Assembly (NCBI GenBank): GCA_900470285.1
Contig: UCAG01000008.1
Span: 1 to 64,000 of the forward strand
From: Hyphomicrobiales bacterium
GTDB taxonomy: Bacteria > Pseudomonadota > Alphaproteobacteria > Rhizobiales > Rhizobiaceae
DNA length: 64,000 nucleotides
Direction: 5' to 3'
Part shown: positions 36,717 through 46,360 of the stretch, in pieces
How positions within the stretch are numbered: the first letter of the stretch is position 1
Layout: each line of letters opens with the position of its first letter
Program-made: the position numbers and the translations under genes
The notes under the pieces: generated by a model
Database searches by the model: none
Seen by the model: only the letters and a program-made list of their open reading frames with translations
Told to the model about the DNA's origin: nothing

Positions 36717-36722
36717 TATCGG

Positions 36723-38375
36723 TTATTCTTTCGAAGCTTTCAGCACATAGTTGGTATCCGGTGAAATAATGAAATCTTTCACCTTGTTGGAGACAACTGC
36801 TACTTCATTCAGCTGATAGATCATGGTGAACGGGCTGGTATCGCGGAACTCTTTCTGAAGATCCAGATATTGCTGCGCGCGTTTGTCAGCGTCTTTTTCC
36901 ATGACAGCGGCCAGTGTTTTCTGCGTCAATTCAGGAATTTCCCACGAATTGCGCCATGCACTGGTTTTTGAAACCGCATTATCGGAATTGTCGAGATTGG
37001 TCACGAATGTATCGGCATTGGTATGCGGATCCCAGTAATCAATGCCCCACTGGCCGATGTAAATATCATGCTTGCGCGCACGATATTTGGTGAGGGTCTG
37101 CTTGCCGTCGCCCGGAATGATTTCCAGTTTGATATTGGCTTTGGCAAAAGTCTGCTGGATAGATTCCGCAATGCCGGTGACCGGCTGTGTGTTGCGCACA
37201 TCCATTGTAATGGTGAAGCCGTCTTTCAGACCGGCTTTTTCCAGCAATTCCTTGGCTTTTTCAACATTGAGGCTGAACGGGTTTTCGTCTGTGGCACCAA
37301 GCATACCGGCGGGCAGGAAATTCTGGTGGATCGTGCCGATACCCTTAATCAGCGTAGACTGAATGGCGCTGTAATCGACCAGATATTTTACAGCCTGACG
37401 AACCTCCGGTTTGGACAATGTCTCATGCTGTTGGTTGAGGCTGAAATAATAGATGGTGCCTTTCGGTGCGCTGGCTGTATGGAAGCGCTCATCTTTGGAA
37501 ATGGCTTCAAGATCACCAGGCTCGAGATTACGGGCAATGTCGATATCACCGGCATCCAGCATAATACGCTGCGAGGCACTTTCCTTCACATAGCGATAAA
37601 TAATGCGCTTGAGCGGTGGTTTTTCACCATCATAGCTCTCGTTGCGCTCCATCATAATAATTTCATTCGGGCGCCAGTCTTTAATCGTAAAAGCGCCGGA
37701 ACCGGCATAATTACGCTTCAGCCATTCATGGCCGAAATCATTATCCGCTTTGGAGTCTGCAGTTGGTGTGACCGGCTTGGCGTGTTCCTTGAGCAGTTTA
37801 CTGTCAACAACAGAGCCGACTGTGGCGGTCAGACAGTTATAGACAAAGCTTGGTGCAAAGGCTTTTTCCGATGTGAAAACCAGCGTGTCATCATCTTTGG
37901 CAAAGACTTTTTCATCCACATTGTCTTTGGTAAGGCCAAACTGGCTGAGAATGAAAACAGGACTCTGATCGAGTTTCACCGCACGCTGCAGCGAAAAAGC
38001 AGCATCATGCGCGGTAATCGGATTGCCGGAGGCAAATTTCTGGCCCTTGCGGATTTTAAAGGTAAAAGTTTTACCGTCTTCAGCGACTTCCCAGCTTTCG
38101 GCAATATCTGCAACCAGTTTGGACGGGTCTTTATAGTCTGTGCGCAGCAGGCGGCCATAGCTGTTGGCCAGAATTTCTGCAGTGGTAATTTCAAAGGATT
38201 CCGCCGGATCCAGCGAAATCACATCATCGGTCGCCATGGCGATCACCAACGTATCCGCCGGTGTGGCAGCATTGGCTGCGCCCATCAGCATTGAGCCTGT
38301 TAAAGCTGTGCTGAAGGCCAGCGCCAGTGCGAGCTTGTTCAGCTTGTGTTTTTTGACTGTTGTCATCAGTGTCAT
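36723..38375 (-). CDS. Peptide ABC transporter solute-binding protein (family 5), solitary
   Basis: A 550-residue exported protein of the DppA/OppA family. The signal peptide ends at GAANAATP near residue 36. The mature part shows DTLVIAMATDDVISLDPAESFEITTAEILANSYGRLL, FKIRKGQKFASGNPITAHDAAFSLQR and the IGQWGIDYWDPH region expected for family 5. The start at 38375 follows GAGGGGAA. No permease or ATPase gene is adjacent on either side, so it must serve a transporter encoded elsewhere or act alone, for instance as a chemoreceptor partner. Confidence 0.92.
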   Translation of the reverse strand: MTLMTTVKKHKLNKLALALAFSTALTGSMLMGAANAATPADTLVIAMATDDVISLDPAESFEITTAEILANSYGRLLRTDYKDPSKLVADIAESWEVAEDGKTFTFKIRKGQKFASGNPITAHDAAFSLQRAVKLDQSPVFILSQFGLTKDNVDEKVFAKDDDTLVFTSEKAFAPSFVYNCLTATVGSVVDSKLLKEHAKPVTPTADSKADNDFGHEWLKRNYAGSGAFTIKDWRPNEIIMMERNESYDGEKPPLKRIIYRYVKESASQRIMLDAGDIDIARNLEPGDLEAISKDERFHTASAPKGTIYYFSLNQQHETLSKPEVRQAVKYLVDYSAIQSTLIKGIGTIHQNFLPAGMLGATDENPFSLNVEKAKELLEKAGLKDGFTITMDVRNTQPVTGIAESIQQTFAKANIKLEIIPGDGKQTLTKYRARKHDIYIGQWGIDYWDPHTNADTFVTNLDNSDNAVSKTSAWRNSWEIPELTQKTLAAVMEKDADKRAQQYLDLQKEFRDTSPFTMIYQLNEVAVVSNKVKDFIISPDTNYVLKASKE

Positions 38376-38491
38376 GCTGTAGTTCCCCTCATTCACACGG
38401 CCGTGTTTTTGTTTTTGGCCGGCTCGGTCAGGAGCGTAACGCAACAATCTGAAAGATCAAACGAATTCTGAATAATTTTATTACTTAAGTT

Positions 38492-38527
38492 GTAAAATAA
38501 ACCCCGCCGGTGTGGTCACCGGCGGGG
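38492..38527 (-). terminator. Terminator beyond the aldehyde dehydrogenase gene and its repeat
   Basis: CCCCGCCGGTG (38502-38512) with CACCGGCGGGG (38517-38527) gives an 11-bp stem, followed on the minus strand by TTTATTTTAC. It lies about 130 bases past the stop of the gene at 38659-40110, and the mosaic repeat lies in between. Confidence 0.8.
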
Positions 38528-38535
38528 CGTAGCAG

Positions 38536-38641
38536 CTAGAGCATAATTCCTTAAACTTGGATCAGTTTAAGGTAAAATTATGCTCTAATTTTAAAGTGTT
38601 AGAGCGGCCTTTGTGTGCCAAGCCTGGCACACGACGCTCTA
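38536..38641. repeat. Mosaic palindromic repeat, copy E (double palindrome)
   Basis: It has an AGAGCATAATT...AATTATGCTCT palindrome (38538-38586), then an AGAGC...GTGTGCC...GGCACAC...GCTCT palindrome (38601-38639). It is the same pair in the same order as 34200-34302, and the second unit recurs at 58058-58095. Confidence 0.82.
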
Positions 38642-38658
38642 ATGGCTGACAGAAGATA

Positions 38659-40110
38659 TCAGATCACCAGATGGGTCACAAATTTCGTGGTCAGATAGGC
38701 ATTGATAGCTTCTGAACCGCCCTCGGTGCCATAGCCGGAATCCTTGATGCCGCCGAAAGGCACTTCCGGCAGTGCGAGGCCGAGATGGTTGATTGTTGTC
38801 ATACCTGCCTCAATACGCATACCCAGTTCGCGTGCATTTTCAGCGGAACGGGTAAAGGCATAGGATGCCAGGCCGAATGGCAGGCGGTTGGCCTCATCAA
38901 TCACTTCATCCAGCGTCTTGAAGGATGAGAACACAGCCACAGGGCCGAATGGCTCTTCATTCATGATGCGTGCGGTTTTCGGCGCATCGGCGAGGACGGT
39001 CGGTTCAAAGAAGTTGCCGACATTGCCGATACGACGACCACCGGTCATCAGGCGCGCGCCATTGTCTACGGCATCCTGAATCAGGGTTTCGAGGGCAGGG
39101 ATACGGCGTTCATTCGCCAGCGGACCCATCTGCACACCTTCGTCAAAACCATTGCCGACTTTGATGGCTTTGGCTTTTTCCGTGAATGACTGCACAACCT
39201 GCTCATAGACATTTTCCTGCACGAGGAAGCGTGTCGGTGAAACGCAAACCTGTCCGGCATTGCGGAATTTGGACATAGCCAGTGTTTTAACGGCGCCTTC
39301 CACATCCGCATCATCAAAGATGATAGCCGGTGCATGGCCGCCGAGTTCCATGGTCGACAGTTTCATATGCTGGCTGGCAAGGCCGGCCAGCATTTTGCCG
39401 ATTGGTGTGGAGCCGGTGAACGAGATTTTACGGATCACCGGATGCGGGATCAGATATTCGGAGATTTCTGACGGTATGCCATAAACCAGATTGACCACGC
39501 CGGCCGGAATACCGGCATCAACAAAAACGCGGATCAGCTCGGCAGGTGAGGCCGGTGTTTCTTCCGGTGCTTTGACGATGATCGAGCAACCGGCAGCAAT
39601 GGCAGCGGAGAGTTTGCGCACAACCTGATTGATCGGGAAGTTCCAAGGTGTGAAAGCGGCTACAGGCCCGACCGGCAGTTTGAATGCCATCTGCGATACA
39701 CCGGCGGCTCGCGCTGGGATGATCTGACCATAGGTGCGGCGTGCCTCTTCTGCAAACCAGTCGATAATGTCCGCACCGGCAAGGATTTCTCCTTTGGCTT
39801 CAGCCAGCGGCTTGCCCTGCTCAAGGGTCAGGATCGGCGCAATGGCGTCTGCCCGCTCACGCAGCAAATCTGCCGCACGGCGCATGAATTTGGAACGGTC
39901 GAATGGCGAGCTTGCGCTCCAGATTTTAAAGCCGTTGGCAGCGGCATCCAGTGCAGCGTCGAGATCAATCTTCTCAGCATGGGCAACCTTGCCGATCACT
40001 TCGCCGGTGGCCGGATTGAACACATCAATTGTGCGCCCGCTTTGCGCATTGCGCCATTCGCCGTTGATCAAAAGCTGGGTATCTGGATAGCGCGGTGCAG
40101 TCTGAGACAT
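38659..40110 (-). CDS. NAD(P)-dependent succinate-semialdehyde-type dehydrogenase
   Basis: An ALDH superfamily enzyme of 483 residues. Key features are [32 protein letters not shown], the general base in MELGGHAP (Glu255) and the nucleophile in [13 protein letters not shown] (Cys289). Overall it resembles GabD-like and alpha-ketoglutarate semialdehyde dehydrogenases; the specific substrate is not certain. GGAGGAACT precedes the ATG at 40108-40110. No gabT or other pathway gene is nearby, so it is a single-gene unit. Confidence 0.9.
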   Translation of the reverse strand: MSQTAPRYPDTQLLINGEWRNAQSGRTIDVFNPATGEVIGKVAHAEKIDLDAALDAAANGFKIWSASSPFDRSKFMRRAADLLRERADAIAPILTLEQGKPLAEAKGEILAGADIIDWFAEEARRTYGQIIPARAAGVSQMAFKLPVGPVAAFTPWNFPINQVVRKLSAAIAAGCSIIVKAPEETPASPAELIRVFVDAGIPAGVVNLVYGIPSEISEYLIPHPVIRKISFTGSTPIGKMLAGLASQHMKLSTMELGGHAPAIIFDDADVEGAVKTLAMSKFRNAGQVCVSPTRFLVQENVYEQVVQSFTEKAKAIKVGNGFDEGVQMGPLANERRIPALETLIQDAVDNGARLMTGGRRIGNVGNFFEPTVLADAPKTARIMNEEPFGPVAVFSSFKTLDEVIDEANRLPFGLASYAFTRSAENARELGMRIEAGMTTINHLGLALPEVPFGGIKDSGYGTEGGSEAINAYLTTKFVTHLVI

Positions 40111-40261
40111 AGTTCCTCCGGTATATATGCTTGAGAGCAGCAAATGACATGCCGCAATGTAATTCTGTAGAACTCACTATAAAAGGTTCGACCTGTGGTT
40201 TGGCAAGCGCAGAATTTAGTTTCTGACAGGCTGAGACGCTTTGTCAGGGGAGTCAGAAAAT

Positions 40262-40287
40262 AAAAAAGGCGGGAAAAATCCCGCCTT
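40262..40287 (-). terminator. Intrinsic terminator of the giant coiled-coil protein gene
   Basis: AAGGCGGGA (40266-40274) pairs with TCCCGCCTT (40279-40287), followed on the minus strand by a T-run. Confidence 0.88.
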
Positions 40288-40305
40288 TCTGAATGTGGTA
40301 TCCGG

Positions 40306-43300
40306 TTAACGCAGACGACCCGATGCGTGTGCCAGCATGGTGTAGACCTTGCCGGTGTCTGATGTGAGATAGGTCTGAGTGACCATGTTATCACGATCGT
40401 TACGGGCAACATCTTCCAGCAGGCGCTGGAAATCATCCATATAGCGGTCTACCGCACGGCGGAAATCACCATCCATCTGGTATTTGCGTTTGATCTCTTC
40501 AAAAGTCTGCTGACCTTTCAGAGTGTAGAGACGGCGGGTGAAGACATTGCGTTCACCGCGACGGTAGCGATCCCAAAGCTCTACCGATGCTTCATGATCA
40601 ATCGCACGGGCAATATCAACCGACAGGGAGTTCAGGCTGTCGACCACATGGGCAGCGGAACGCTGCGGTGTTACATTGCTCTGGTTGCGCGGTGCAGAAG
40701 CTGTTTCCTCATCGGCGGAAGCACGTGCCAGCAGATTGGAAACCCAGCCGCCGCGGGCGCTTTCCTGCGGTGTCGGGACAGGTGCTGCGGAAACTGTATA
40801 GCTCTGAGGCTGCTGTACCGGAGCGGCAGTCTGCGTGACCACTGGTGCGACATAGGCCGGAGCAGGCTGCGCTGCGGCTGTCTGTTTTGCAATAGTGCGG
40901 TCTGCACGGCTGTCGCCCACATCGACCAGACGGCCGGATTTGTTGACGATGGATGCCAGTTCTTTCAGAGCATTGATCTGCTCGGAAACTGCCTTGCGCA
41001 TTGCTGTGGTGGATTCCTTGGCTTCCGCTGGCATATCCAATACGCCGCGCTTCAGCTCGCCACGGGTTGCATCCAGTTCACCGCGGATTTCAGCGGCCGA
41101 ACGGCGGATTTCATCCGTTGCTGTTGCAAACTTCTGGCTGGCCTGTTCCACAACTTCGGAAATGGCAGCGCGCAGCTGTTCTGTCGAATTGCGTGTGCGG
41201 CCTTCGGTGCGTTCCAGAGCGGAAGTAACAAGGGTTTCAAAGCCCTGCATCACTTTCTCAATGTTCTCAGATTTGGCAAGCAGACCGGTAGACAGACGTT
41301 CCAGAGCATCCTGACGGTCGGACAATGTGTCAGTCAGGCCATTCTGAGCAGTGTTGATCAGGTCAGATGCACGGGACAGAACCGCACTGTGATCTTCAAA
41401 ACGCTTGGCGATATCCGCAATCTGCGAGAGCGTATTGCCGGAAAGTGAGCGCAGGGCGCCGATATTATTATCGATCACAACGCTGGAGCTGGAGAAGATC
41501 TGCGCAGCCTTGTTGGTGCTGTCAGCAAAGTTCGATGTTGTTTCAACCAGACGTGTATCAATATCGTTGAGGTTGAGTGTGGCTTTGTCGATCAGCTGAC
41601 CAAGTTCCGCATTGGAGCTTGCCAGACGATCAATCAGGCCGCCAACACCATCGGACAGGTTGGACTTGGCTTCCTGAACTGCAGAGATGGTTTCAGCCGT
41701 ACGGCTGGCCAGTGCGTTGACCAGTGCTGCATTTTCCGAACGCAGGCGGTCGGTTGCTGCATGGGTTGCTTCTTCCAGCTGGCTTGCAAGACCCTGACCG
41801 CTATCGGCAAGGCGCTGTACCAGAGGTTCTGCGGTATCGGCCAGAATACGGGTGATTTCCTGCGAGCGGGCTGCGAGAACCGAGTTCAGCTCACGGGTGC
41901 GTTCTTCCAGTGTGGAAGAGGTGTTCTGCGTCGCATCAGAAATACGGGCTTCGATCACACCGAGTTCACCGGTAATGCGCGAGCCGATTTCACCAAGACC
42001 CATGGCAATCGCATCAGCGCGTTCAGTCAGGCGTGCTTCGGTACCGGAAAGATTTTCCAGAACACGGGCGCTGAAAGCTTCACTATGGGAACCGAGAACA
42101 TCGCTGGCGCGGGAAGCGGTTTCCGCAATTCGTGTTTCAATGCCGCTGAGATCACCGGTCAGACGGTTGCTTACATCATTGATGCCGGAAGCAATGGCTT
42201 CCGCACGTTCAGTGAGGCGGGCTTCAGTGCCGGACAGGTTTTCCAGAACACGGGCGCTGAAAGCTTCACTGTGGGAGCCGAGCACGTCACTGGTACGCGA
42301 TGCGGTTTCCGCAATGCGCGATTCAATGCCGCTGAGTTCGCCGGTGAGGCGGGTTTCAATCGCTTCCAGACCGGATGCAATCTGGCTGGCACGTTCGCCG
42401 AGGCGGGCTTCTGTACCGGCCAGATTTTCAATCAGACGGTCATTGAAGTTCTCACCAAAACCATGCAATGCATCACCGGCCTTGGCTGCTTCTGCAGTAA
42501 GCGAACCGGCAGCTTCTGTGATTTTCTCACGCAGCGTTCCGGCAACCACCGAAGCGCTCTGCTCCAGCGATTTACGAACATTGTCCACACCGATGCTCAG
42601 AGCACGTTCCATGGTGGAGGTGCGTTCTTCAATAATACCGGTCTGATTGTCAAAAGAGCTTTGCAATACGCCGGTTGCATTGGCAACAGCATCCTGCAGG
42701 GCAACAGTACGCTGCACCAGCGTATCACTGTGCTGACGCAGATTGGCATCAAGGCTTTCAGAACCGCTCAGCATTGCTGCCTGCAATTGCGAGGCGCGAT
42801 CACCGACTGTATTGATATGTTCATTCAGCAGCGAACTGACAGCAGTACTGTTATTCTGCAGGCTGTCAGAGAATTGCTGATTACGCTCATCCAGTGCCCG
42901 CGCATATTCCGCATGCTGCTGGTCGAGCGAGTTCTTAAGGGCTGAAGTACGGCCTTCGAAACGGCCTTCCTCTTCCGCGAAAATATCGTTGAGCTTGGCA
43001 TTATGGGCAGCCATTGCTTCACGCATATCATTGGTGCGCTGCTCCAGAATAGCGGCATGCTGGCTTGCAGTCTGGTCGAGATTGGCTGCATTGCCTGCAA
43101 TGGCACGTTCAATATCGGCGCCACGCTCTGTAATCGTCTGGCTGTGCTGCTGCATTGCAGCTGCAATGCGGTCGGCTTCACCGGAGAGTGTCGATGACAG
43201 GGATTCACGGCTGTCAGCAATCTGAGCGATGAAGTGACCGGCGCGGTCATTGAGCAGACCGGCAACAGAATCTGTAATGCCGGACAATTCGCCGTTGAGT

Positions 43301-45051
43301 TTGTCTTTGGTTTCGTCAACCACAGTGCTGATCGACGAACGCACACCGGAGAAGGTTTCTGCGATCTCACGGGTACGGGCAATCAGATTTTCATTGATCT
43401 GACGCGAACGGACTTCCAGAGCCGCATTGAGTTTCTCAGTGCTGCTGTCAATTGCCTGTGCGCGGCCTTCAAATTCATTGAGCAGCGAATGGCCGCGTTC
43501 GGCCAGTGTGGCGTTCAGATTGGCCAGACGCTGATCGAATTCGGTGACCATATTCATGGTTGCATCACCGAGCAGCGATGCGATGTTGGATGTACGTGCA
43601 TCCAGCGCTTCGGTCAGGGTCTCGGTGAGACCGCGTGAACGTTCTTCCAATGTGGCGATACGTGTATCAAGGATTTCAACAAAATCACCGCCCGAAGAGC
43701 TGATGCGTGTTGAAATATCTGTGCTGCGGGTATCAATCGCTTCGGAAATGGCCGCGCCGCTTTCATTCAGGCGGCTGATCATTGTTTCACCTGCATGGGA
43801 CAGGGAAGAGGTCAGCTCGCTGGAAACGGTGAGAACATTGTCACGGATGATATCGCTGGCCGAAGACAGTTCAGTCTTGAGGTGCTCATGCGCACCGGAG
43901 ATCGAGGAGCGTACGCGTTCTGCATGGCTGATAACCGCCTCACGCTCATTGCCAAGTTCGGCAATCAATGCGCGGATACGTACTTCATTATCGCTGTAAG
44001 CGCGTTCAAGCTGATGCACTTCGGTCTGAACCAGAGTTTCCAGTTCAACGGCACGGGCGAGTGTGCGCTCGATACCTTCATTCATCGCTGCTACTTCACG
44101 GCGTACGGCCTGACCGAGCGTGGAAACGCGGTCACCGGCTGCGGCTTCAGGCGAAGCGAGGCGCATGGCGGCGGCAGTCATCTGACGGGCAGCGGATTGC
44201 AGTTCCTGCGCACGGCGTACCATCTGGGCAAAGCCCCAGAACATCACAACCGGCACGGCAATACCGGCTGCAACACCGATACCAGCCGGAGTGCCGAAGA
44301 AATCTTTGATTGCTGAGAATGAGGTAAGACCTTGCGGGCTCAGCGCATGGGCAAGGGTAAGACCGCCTGCAGTCCAGAGGGCGCTGATGGCTGTGGTTGT
44401 CCAGAATACATTCGCATTGCGGCCATTGGTGCGACGCAGCAACAAATTATCATTGCGCAGATCGTCATTGGCCGGTGTGAACGGGGAGGCTGCGGCAGCC
44501 GGTGCTGACTGAGCGGCTGCAGGGCGTGCAATTACAGGATCTGCCAGCACAGTTTCAGGCTGCATTTCTGCATCGCTGCGTGCGGATATTGTTTCGGATT
44601 TGGCACTGTGAACAGGGGCTGTGGCTTCCGGCTGGTTTGCGGCCTGTAAAACAGTCACGCTGCCCGGGGTATTGGCAGAGGCTGTAACAACAGGTGGCGC
44701 GGCCGGTGTGACCGGTGCGGCAGGCAGAACGGTTTTTTCTGCTTTTTTCTCTTTAACAGGCTTTTCCGGCTCTGACTGTGCCAGCGCCTCAGCTTTGCCT
44801 TTCACGGCGGCAGCGGCAACGGCAGTGCCTGCAGCAGCGGCGGCTATTGTTGAAGCGCCGTTCTGTTCCAGTGCCAATTCTTCTGCTGCGCGTGAAATCT
44901 GGCTTTCCAGATCATCAAGCGAGAACTCTGCTTCAGGAGCGTCAAAATTCAAATCCAGCTCAAAGTCGTCGCTGAAATCCAGATCCAGCCCGTCAGAGAG
45001 GGCTTGTTCCATATCAAGCTCAAGCTTTTGCGCTTTTGTATTTTGTGCCAT
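40306..45051 (-). CDS. Giant membrane-anchored coiled-coil protein, Growth Pole Ring (GPR)-like
   Basis: A 1581-residue protein. It has an acidic N-terminal region with DLDFSDDFELDLNF, then an Ala/Pro-rich linker, two hydrophobic helices (about residues 218-240 and 255-277), and roughly 1,100 residues of apolipoprotein-like helical repeats rich in Glu, Arg, Ala and Ser. The conserved C-terminal domain (about 1490-1581) reads TRRLYTLKGQQTFEEIKRKYQ and NDRDNMVTQTYLTSDTGKVY. The plan matches Agrobacterium GPR, a roughly 2,100-residue organiser of polar growth, but is shorter. Three 62-residue tandem units (41908-42465) are nearly identical. Single-gene unit with its own terminator. Confidence 0.87.
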   Translation of the reverse strand: MAQNTKAQKLELDMEQALSDGLDLDFSDDFELDLNFDAPEAEFSLDDLESQISRAAEELALEQNGASTIAAAAAGTAVAAAAVKGKAEALAQSEPEKPVKEKKAEKTVLPAAPVTPAAPPVVTASANTPGSVTVLQAANQPEATAPVHSAKSETISARSDAEMQPETVLADPVIARPAAAQSAPAAAASPFTPANDDLRNDNLLLRRTNGRNANVFWTTTAISALWTAGGLTLAHALSPQGLTSFSAIKDFFGTPAGIGVAAGIAVPVVMFWGFAQMVRRAQELQSAARQMTAAAMRLASPEAAAGDRVSTLGQAVRREVAAMNEGIERTLARAVELETLVQTEVHQLERAYSDNEVRIRALIAELGNEREAVISHAERVRSSISGAHEHLKTELSSASDIIRDNVLTVSSELTSSLSHAGETMISRLNESGAAISEAIDTRSTDISTRISSSGGDFVEILDTRIATLEERSRGLTETLTEALDARTSNIASLLGDATMNMVTEFDQRLANLNATLAERGHSLLNEFEGRAQAIDSSTEKLNAALEVRSRQINENLIARTREIAETFSGVRSSISTVVDETKDKLNGELSGITDSVAGLLNDRAGHFIAQIADSRESLSSTLSGEADRIAAAMQQHSQTITERGADIERAIAGNAANLDQTASQHAAILEQRTNDMREAMAAHNAKLNDIFAEEEGRFEGRTSALKNSLDQQHAEYARALDERNQQFSDSLQNNSTAVSSLLNEHINTVGDRASQLQAAMLSGSESLDANLRQHSDTLVQRTVALQDAVANATGVLQSSFDNQTGIIEERTSTMERALSIGVDNVRKSLEQSASVVAGTLREKITEAAGSLTAEAAKAGDALHGFGENFNDRLIENLAGTEARLGERASQIASGLEAIETRLTGELSGIESRIAETASRTSDVLGSHSEAFSARVLENLSGTEARLTERAEAIASGINDVSNRLTGDLSGIETRIAETASRASDVLGSHSEAFSARVLENLSGTEARLTERADAIAMGLGEIGSRITGELGVIEARISDATQNTSSTLEERTRELNSVLAARSQEITRILADTAEPLVQRLADSGQGLASQLEEATHAATDRLRSENAALVNALASRTAETISAVQEAKSNLSDGVGGLIDRLASSNAELGQLIDKATLNLNDIDTRLVETTSNFADSTNKAAQIFSSSSVVIDNNIGALRSLSGNTLSQIADIAKRFEDHSAVLSRASDLINTAQNGLTDTLSDRQDALERLSTGLLAKSENIEKVMQGFETLVTSALERTEGRTRNSTEQLRAAISEVVEQASQKFATATDEIRRSAAEIRGELDATRGELKRGVLDMPAEAKESTTAMRKAVSEQINALKELASIVNKSGRLVDVGDSRADRTIAKQTAAAQPAPAYVAPVVTQTAAPVQQPQSYTVSAAPVPTPQESARGGWVSNLLARASADEETASAPRNQSNVTPQRSAAHVVDSLNSLSVDIARAIDHEASVELWDRYRRGERNVFTRRLYTLKGQQTFEEIKRKYQMDGDFRRAVDRYMDDFQRLLEDVARNDRDNMVTQTYLTSDTGKVYTMLAHASGRLR
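41908..42465 (-). repeat. Three tandem 186-bp coding repeats inside the GPR-like gene
   Basis: Units at 42465-42280, 42279-42094 and 42093-41908 each encode 62 residues with the pattern ENL(S/A)GTEARL(T/G)ERA...RLTG(E/D)LSGIE(S/T)RIAETASR. Units two and three share long exact stretches such as those starting at 42055 and 42241, offset by 186. The DNA similarity points to recent duplication, or to continuing length change by recombination. Confidence 0.85.
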
Positions 45052-45175
45052 AGCCGTTTTACCCCGTACTCATACATATACGCAAAAACCATGTTCTGAG
45101 TTGCTGCCGCTCAATTCTTAACGGCAGATACAAAGACATGTTGCGCAGTCTATAGGTTAAAACTTCCGGAGCCAT

Positions 45176-45286
45176 ATGGGAACTACGGAAATTGCGGTTG
45201 ATGAAATGTTTAAAGATAAGGTTAACGCGCTCCTCGAAGGGGCATTGAAAACAAAGCAAATGCGGGCTTTTTTAAGCGTTATCTAA
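45176..45286 (+). CDS. Possible 36-residue small protein divergent from the GPR-like gene
   Basis: An ATG at 45176 with GGAG four bases earlier opens a 36-codon frame. It encodes a charged amphipathic sequence that begins MGTTEIAVDEMFKDKVNALL and ends AFLSVI. It lies 125 bases from the divergent giant gene, in a gap with no other feature. No homologue is known to me. Composition and ribosome site make it worth testing; chance is not excluded. Confidence 0.33.
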   Translation: MGTTEIAVDEMFKDKVNALLEGALKTKQMRAFLSVI

Positions 45287-45414
45287 TTGTGGAAATCTTT
45301 AAGCAGACATCAGATATGAATATAATATGCCCTGAATTGTGGCATATTTTGCCATAGTCCGGCAAGAAATTAGTGCTTTTGCACCGGTAAAATATCGCTA
45401 AATCAGACGGAAAT

Positions 45415-45500
45415 GATTAACGGTTATATTAATGAAAGGCTCTGCCTTTTTATTGTGTCGCATATCTTATCCGTTCGCCGGTTCACAGTTTACGGAATGT
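45415..45500. repeat. Degraded mosaic repeat module, copy F
   Basis: TTTTTATTGTGTCGCATATCTTATCCG...GGTTCACAGTTTACGGA resembles the second module of repeat copy A (TTTTTACGCGTATCTTATCCG...CACACTTTTCGGGA) but lacks intact ends. The region 45287-45672 holds nothing else recognisable except the ferredoxin leader. Confidence 0.55.
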
Positions 45501-45672
45501 GCCTGAGTGATCGAATTGACGCAGACGGGCAGGGAGGTGCTGTTTACAGCTTGAACTCCTTGGCTGCAGCACGTATCTGCCCTGCAACGAACATTTTTAC
45601 AGAGTGTCAGCTTTATCGGCTGCGGTTTGCACTGCACTGGATGATTTTGCCGGCATTTTACAGGATGACTAC

Positions 45673-45996
45673 ATGACCAAGATCACATTTGTTTCTGCTG
45701 ACGGCGCGATGCGGAATGAAGTTGAAGCTGAAAACGGCTCCACTGTTATGGAAAATGCCATTCGCAACGGTATTCCGGGTATTGATGCGGAATGCGGCGG
45801 TGCCTGCGCCTGCGCAACCTGCCATGTTTATGTCGATGAAGACTGGACAGATGTGGTTGGCGGTCCTGAGCCGATGGAAGAAGATATGCTGGACTTTGCC
45901 TATGATGTGCGCGGCAATTCGCGCCTGTCCTGCCAGATTATCGTGCGCGACGAGCTGGAAGGTCTGGTTGTTCAGGTGCCTGAGCGCCAGAGCTGA
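45673..45996 (+). CDS. 2Fe-2S ferredoxin, adrenodoxin/FdVI type
   Basis: A 107-residue soluble electron carrier. The cluster ligands are in [16 protein letters not shown] (Cys spacing C-x5-C-x2-C), with the fourth Cys in SRLSCQIIV. The acidic [21 protein letters not shown] region matches putidaredoxin and Rhodobacter FdVI. ATG at 45673 follows AGGATG; a longer in-frame start adds an unlikely N-terminus. A ferredoxin-NADP reductase gene lies 566 bases downstream on the same strand, but a terminator and a repeat lie between, so they are separate units. Likely partners are P450, biosynthetic oxygenases or Fe-S assembly. Confidence 0.94.
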   Translation: MTKITFVSADGAMRNEVEAENGSTVMENAIRNGIPGIDAECGGACACATCHVYVDEDWTDVVGGPEPMEEDMLDFAYDVRGNSRLSCQIIVRDELEGLVVQVPERQS

Positions 45997-46023
45997 CCTG
46001 TCCGGACAATTCGTTACGGTTTC

Positions 46024-46062
46024 AAAAGCGGTCTGCATAAAAGGCAGGCCGCTTTTTATTTA
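46024..46062 (+). terminator. Intrinsic terminator of the ferredoxin gene
   Basis: AGCGGTCTGC (46027-46036) pairs with GCAGGCCGCT (46044-46053) with one G-T pair, followed by TTTTATTTATTTG. Confidence 0.85.
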
Positions 46063-46192
46063 TTTGTTTTGGCGCAATATCATTCCGCATTCAGTGGTTT
46101 AAACACAGTTTTGTGTCTGTATCTCTGTTTTTTTGTCAGGCATTAGAATGAGTGCCGTAACATGCCTGTAAAAAGAACAGGTATTAGAGCGG

Positions 46193-46289
46193 TCCCAGTC
46201 ATGATGAAACGGTGGAACCGCTCTAATTCTTTGCTTTTACGCATTGTTCTACGCAAAACCGGTTTCCACTTTTGCTGAAAATGCTTTTA
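46193..46289. repeat. Mosaic palindromic repeat, copy G
   Basis: It has a short palindrome with AGAGCGGT...ACCGCTCT arms (46195-46224), then a CTTTTACGCATTGTTCTACGCAAAACCGG...CTTTTGCTGAAAATGCTTT module (46233-46289). The second part matches 52995-53101 and, inverted, 59636-59690. Confidence 0.8.
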
Positions 46290-46360
46290 ATGAAATCAAT
46301 TTCGGCAAAAACTATAGGCATTTGAATTAAACTTGACTATAGAACTCGTGTTGAATTTTG

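Noticed and set aside
37023-38294. A 423-codon open frame on the plus strand
   Set aside because: It lies wholly antisense to the family 5 binding protein, which has a signal peptide, family motifs and a good ribosome site. The antisense product is a low-complexity mirror without any domain.
41761-42945. A 394-codon plus-strand open frame
   Set aside because: It is antisense to the coiled-coil repeats of the GPR-like gene. Its periodic sequence simply mirrors those repeats.
45413-45676. An 87-codon open frame before the ferredoxin gene
   Set aside because: It starts inside a degraded mosaic repeat, has no ribosome site and overlaps the ferredoxin start. No recognisable protein feature.
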